Shown piece after piece: positions 14,443 to 15,048 of a stretch of 15,048 bases of DNA (its first letter is position 1; each line of letters opens with the position of its first letter). The stretch comes from DASYUM01 sp036001225 (GTDB lineage: Bacteria; Methylomirabilota; Methylomirabilia; Rokubacteriales; DASRDR01), in the NCBI GenBank assembly GCA_036001225.1, contig DASYUM010000051.1:1-15048 (forward strand). Reading direction: 5' to 3'. The position numbers and the translations under genes are program-made. The notes under the pieces are model-generated. The model was not told the origin of the DNA. It worked only from the letters and a program-made list of their open reading frames with translations, and did not search any database.

Positions 14443-14448
14443 TGACGC

Positions 14449-15048
14449 CTACTGCTCGTAGCTCGGGGTGTCCTGGTACGACTCCAGCTTGCAGCTCGCT
14501 TCCCCGGCGTCCCTCACGTCCTCCGGCTTCGCCCAGCTCAGGATCTTGAAGTAGTCGGTCTTGTCGACCGGCTTGTCGTTGGCGGTGGCGAGGTAGATCG
14601 TCTGCTGCAGGTGGTGGGAGTTCGGGTCGATCAGGGCGTCGTAGTGCTGCATCCGGTCCCGGGCCGGGATGCGATGGCCCTCGAGCGCCTTGATGACCTT
14701 CAGGTTGTTGGTGCTGCCGGCCCGCTCGATGGCCTTGGCCAGCTCCCCCATCGCCATGTAGGCCTGGTGGAAGACGTTCCCCGGCACGTCGATCCGGGTC
14801 TCCGGCCAGCGGGCCTGGTAGCGCCGGACCAGGTCGGCCACCCCCGGCAGCTCCAGCTTGTGGTACCAGGTGGTGCAGAACACGCCGAACACCGACTCCA
14901 CGCCCAGGCCGTACACGTCGGGCCAGTCGAGCTGGTTCTGCAGCCAGGCCGGCTGGCGGTGGAGCTTCATGTCCACCACCTGCTTCTGCATGACCTTCAG
15001 GTCGTCGCCGCCCACCGCGGCGGCCACCACGTCGGGCTTGGCCTGCTG
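14449..15048 (-). CDS. Periplasmic binding protein of the Liv/HAAT importer, C-terminal 199 residues (5' end outside window)
   Basis: The frame is open to the right edge, so the start and signal peptide are outside. The visible part fits the C-terminal half of a type I periplasmic binding protein (Peripla_BP_6/LivK-like): AAAVGGDDLKVMQKQ, GVESVFGVFCTTWYHKLELPGVADLVRRYQARWPE, VFHQAYMAMGELAKAIERAGSTNNLKVIKALEGHRI, and a late YLATANDKP before the C-terminus. It would capture the substrate in the periplasm for LivHMGF. It has two cysteines (in VFCTTW and ASCKLE) that could pair. The GTG 18 bases from the edge is internal, not a start. Ligand unknown; proteins of this family often bind aromatic or short-chain acids as well as Leu/Ile/Val. 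Confidence 0.9.
   Translation of the reverse strand, partial: QQAKPDVVAAAVGGDDLKVMQKQVVDMKLHRQPAWLQNQLDWPDVYGLGVESVFGVFCTTWYHKLELPGVADLVRRYQARWPETRIDVPGNVFHQAYMAMGELAKAIERAGSTNNLKVIKALEGHRIPARDRMQHYDALIDPNSHHLQQTIYLATANDKPVDKTDYFKILSWAKPEDVRDAGEASCKLESYQDTPSYEQ

Noticed and set aside
1..15048. CRISPR array, tRNA/rRNA genes, prophage, toxin-antitoxin or defence system
   Set aside because: No regularly spaced repeats, no tRNA-like cloverleaf ends, and no integrase, transposase, nuclease or toxin genes could be seen; the genes are transport, metabolism and envelope functions.

Overview
The window is about 70% G+C, almost fully coding, and every supported gene lies on the minus strand, so genes read from high to low coordinates. 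No rRNA, tRNA, CRISPR array, integrase or transposase was seen. Start codons are mixed (ATG, GTG, TTG), gaps are short and many genes overlap by 4 bp. The content (branched-chain amino-acid type importer, dipeptide type importer, CoxL-family molybdenum hydroxylase, class III extradiol dioxygenase, MoxR/DUF58/transglutaminase proteins) suggests a free-living, aerobic, high-GC Gram-negative soil or sediment bacterium. Candidatus Rokubacteria/Methylomirabilota or a high-GC proteobacterium would fit. That assignment is inference from content and composition only.

Layout in the direction of transcription. (1) 15048-10375: a Liv/HAAT importer operon, with the C-terminal part of the periplasmic binding protein, then LivH, LivM, LivG, LivF and a sixth gene for a short ABC ATPase-like protein with no recognisable signature motif. 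A large hairpin separates the binding-protein gene from the permeases. (2) 10301-9336: a MoxR-type AAA+ ATPase. (3) 9158-5509: a catabolic cassette with a CoxL/xanthine dehydrogenase family large subunit (AYRGAGR motif, no FAD or Fe-S subunit genes beside it), a LigB-type extradiol dioxygenase and a small LigA-like subunit. (4) 5501-2185: a DUF58 protein and a TgpA-like membrane transglutaminase, normally neighbours of moxR. (5) 2037-1: DppB- and DppC-type permeases of a peptide/nickel/opine importer; DppC runs off the left edge.

Three things stand out. The dppC gene has an in-frame 249-bp tandem duplication that repeats the EAA coupling loop and its two flanking membrane segments; the copies are about 90% identical in DNA, with nearly all differences silent. 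A 220-bp non-coding, hairpin-rich element lies exactly between ligB and its ligA-like partner, bracketed by a 10-bp direct repeat that looks like a target-site duplication. The last gene of the Liv operon encodes a nucleotide-binding domain that keeps Walker A, Walker B and an H-loop-like histidine but has lost most of the helical subdomain with the LSGGQ signature. I found no clearly new defence or mobile system.
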